Source: Enoplosus armatus
Taxonomy: Eukaryota; Chordata; Actinopteri; Centrarchiformes; Enoplosidae
Length of the DNA: 64,000 bases
Direction: 5' to 3'
Assembly: GCF_043641665.1 (NCBI RefSeq)
Contig: NC_092191.1
Location: forward strand, 2,242,001-2,306,000
Shown: one piece after another, positions 62,324 to 64,000 of the stretch
How the letters are laid out: the number at the start of each line of letters is the position of its first letter
Numbering within the stretch: the stretch's first letter is position 1
Notes under the pieces: generated by a model
What the model was told of the DNA's origin: nothing
The model's database searches: none
Seen by the model: the letters and a program-made list of their open reading frames with translations, nothing else
Translations under genes and position numbers: made by a program

Positions 62324-63661
62324 CTGCAGCAGGTGGGCGGAATTATTTTTCATTCATGCATTCATCTGTCTTTGTTTTAGTAAGAGATCTGATCCATAAA
62401 CAAGGATTCTCTGTGAATTGTCATTGTCAAGAACCCCAATATGCTGCTGACTGTCAAGAAAAAAAAAAAGAGTCAGTTATCATCCTCCCTCTGTGTTAAA
62501 TGATGAAAGCCATAATAACAAAGTTAAATCATTGTTACATTTATTTCTCTCTCTCCTCCCCTCGTTCAGGAGTAACGCAGTGTGGTGGAGTTTCCGCAGG
62601 AAGCAGAATGCAGAGAAGCCGGAGTGAAGAATAGGCTCTCTCTCCGCGAGGGAAAGTAAATAGCTTCAGTCAGTGATTTCTCACTCCCCCAATGGATTGT
62701 TCCCTTGAGCTGGCTGCGCTCCAAAACAGGCCTTTTTGTTTTGCAGTAGGCAGAATGAATTGGCGCTGTGTGGACGGTGTGTGTGTATGTGTGGTCTGGT
62801 TTAGTGTTTTGCGAGGACCGATTCTTGAAAGCTCACAGTTGTGGTGAGGACATAATGGGTTGTGAGGACAGTTTGGCAGGTTCACATAGTGATCGAGACT
62901 GGGGTTACAACAGATTAAAGGATTTACAATTTGGGTCTTAATTTCATAGTTTTGTCCATCATTTCTATCGGTTATAACATTTTAGTCACAAAGTTAATTG
63001 CTGAGATTTGGACACAAAGGCTAATGGTGAAATGATGACCCAAGAGTCTGTGGGACACATCCATTACAGTTTACAGACCCACATCCTGCTCAAACTTTGA
63101 CCTACAGTTACAGTTTACACATAGTTTTTCAGGTCAATGAGGGATTATTACCACCTTTTCTCACTTTCAGTTTTACCTCCAAATAGTTTAAATCATCTGA
63201 TTTACCTGCTGTTTTGTTTGTAGACAGACTTCTAGTCAGTAGCCTTTGTGTGATCTGCACTCCAGCTGAAGTCAGCAATGTGGCAGTCTCATCAACAGCT
63301 GATCATTCCAAGCTGATTTTCTTAGCTTAATGAATCCATTTCAACAAGGATATGTTCGCCACTGTTTTCATTTTTAGTTAGAGACTTGTGCACACCAGTG
63401 TTCACTAGAAGGAGCTGATACACAGTGAGAAATAGCGGTGCTGATATATTATGATTATGCTAATATCAGAGTATATCTTGTTCCCAGATACGTCGTGGCA
63501 AAAGAAACAAAACAACAAAAACAAGATCTAAGTTGCAAAAAACCAAAACGTATTATCTTTTAAAGACATCATTAAAGAAAATGAACAGCAATCCACAGAG
63601 ACCTGGAGTAAATGCCGAAACAAGGCTGACCAATAACAATCGCGTGTACATGTGAACTCAC
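62324..63661 (-). other. gfra1: gfra1 intron (1.3 kb)
   Basis: It is bounded on the - strand by donor gtgagt (63656-63661) and acceptor ctgctgcag. I see no repeat family or gene in it; an A-run lies at 62459-62470. Confidence 0.93.
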
Positions 63662-63771
63662 CAATCAGACCCGAGTACGAAAGGAGGCAGTCTGCGTAGT
63701 TCTCCTTCAGACAGCCTGACAGCGAGCGAGGCTCCGGCTGGCAGTTGACAAAGAAGTCAGCCAGACGTGAC
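63662..63771 (-). CDS. gfra1: gfra1 exon, start of cysteine-rich domain 3 in this window
   Basis: The 110-base exon encodes 36 full codons with one extra base at each end. The product is SRLADFFVNCQPEPRS, then LSGCLKENYADC, then LLSYSGLI, and the junction supplies a Gly. It is nearly identical to the corresponding part of mammalian GFRA1 and clearly different from GFRA2 (SRLADFHANC-type). Three cysteines are conserved. The - strand acceptor is gtgttgcag and the donor is gtgagt. Exons encoding the signal peptide, domains 1 and 2 and the rest of domain 3 lie beyond position 64000. GFRalpha1 is the GPI-anchored co-receptor that presents GDNF to the RET kinase in neurons and developing kidney. 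Confidence 0.97.
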
Positions 63772-64000
63772 CTGCAACACACACACACATCCAAAAATAT
63801 TTCAGAGCCGAACATGATTATAGCTCCAATAGATTTTATATGAGGAATTCAGATGGCCAATGTGACTGGAATGTGCAGCAAAATGCCCGGTCCAAATGAG
63901 TGCACGCTGGAAGTCATTTCTCTCAATGCAATTAGCCTTCTTAATGGCTACCTTCAGCGGAGTACGACGACCCTCTTACGTATGCTGCGGCTGCTTTATA
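63772..64000 (-). other. gfra1: gfra1 intron, partial, running out of the window
   Basis: Intronic sequence upstream of the exon at 63771. It contains a short (CA)n next to the acceptor and nothing else that I can identify. Confidence 0.85.

Overview
This is a piece of vertebrate nuclear genome, almost certainly from a ray-finned fish and probably a percomorph. It carries short coding exons with GT/AG boundaries in very long introns. It has dense (CA)n, (CT)n and poly-G tracts and several repeat families that I recognise from percomorph genomes. There is no operon structure, no long intact ORF, no phage or CRISPR. Nearly all open frames over 60 codons are chance frames or frames through simple repeats.

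Two genes lie tail to tail. From the left, on the + strand, runs the 3' end of an attractin-family gene, best called atrnl1. Its penultimate coding exon is at 21931-22045 and its last coding exon at 34274-34395, separated by a 12.2-kb intron. A 3' UTR follows, to about 36.05 kb. Everything from 1 to 21930 is read as the preceding intron, because I found no further attractin exon there. From the right, on the - strand, runs the 3' part of gfra1, encoding GDNF family receptor alpha-1. Five coding exons are seen: 63662-63771, 62189-62323, 55267-55448, 48563-48610 and 46826-46978. A 3' UTR of about 3.4 kb follows, to roughly 43.44 kb. The gap of about 7.4 kb between the two 3' ends holds no gene I can support, only repeats and conserved-looking non-coding blocks. 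ATRNL1 and GFRA1 are also convergent neighbours in the human genome, which supports both identifications. I cannot tell which teleost paralogue (a or b) this is.

The encoded parts are the cytoplasmic C-terminus of attractin-like 1 (a single-pass membrane protein) and the end of GFRalpha1. The latter covers the cysteine-rich third domain, the Thr-rich linker and the GPI-anchor signal. GFRalpha1 binds GDNF and presents it to RET. The two genes have no known joint function; they are simply neighbours.

Interspersed repeats include two LINE 3' ends sharing the same tail in opposite orientation (7.9 and 13.3-14.0 kb), another LINE fragment at 26.7 kb, and a duplicated reverse-transcriptase motif at 33.9-34.1 kb. 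There are also two opposed copies of one AT-rich family (32.2 and 41.1 kb), a 350-bp inverted-repeat element (37.6-37.9 kb), a modular repeat at 52.1-52.6 kb and a hAT-like element at 58.9-59.2 kb. I found no clear new biological system. The items most worth checking are the gfra1 C-terminal exon arrangement, the inverted-repeat element, the candidate conserved regulatory blocks and a small spliced-looking ORF at 42.4-42.75 kb.
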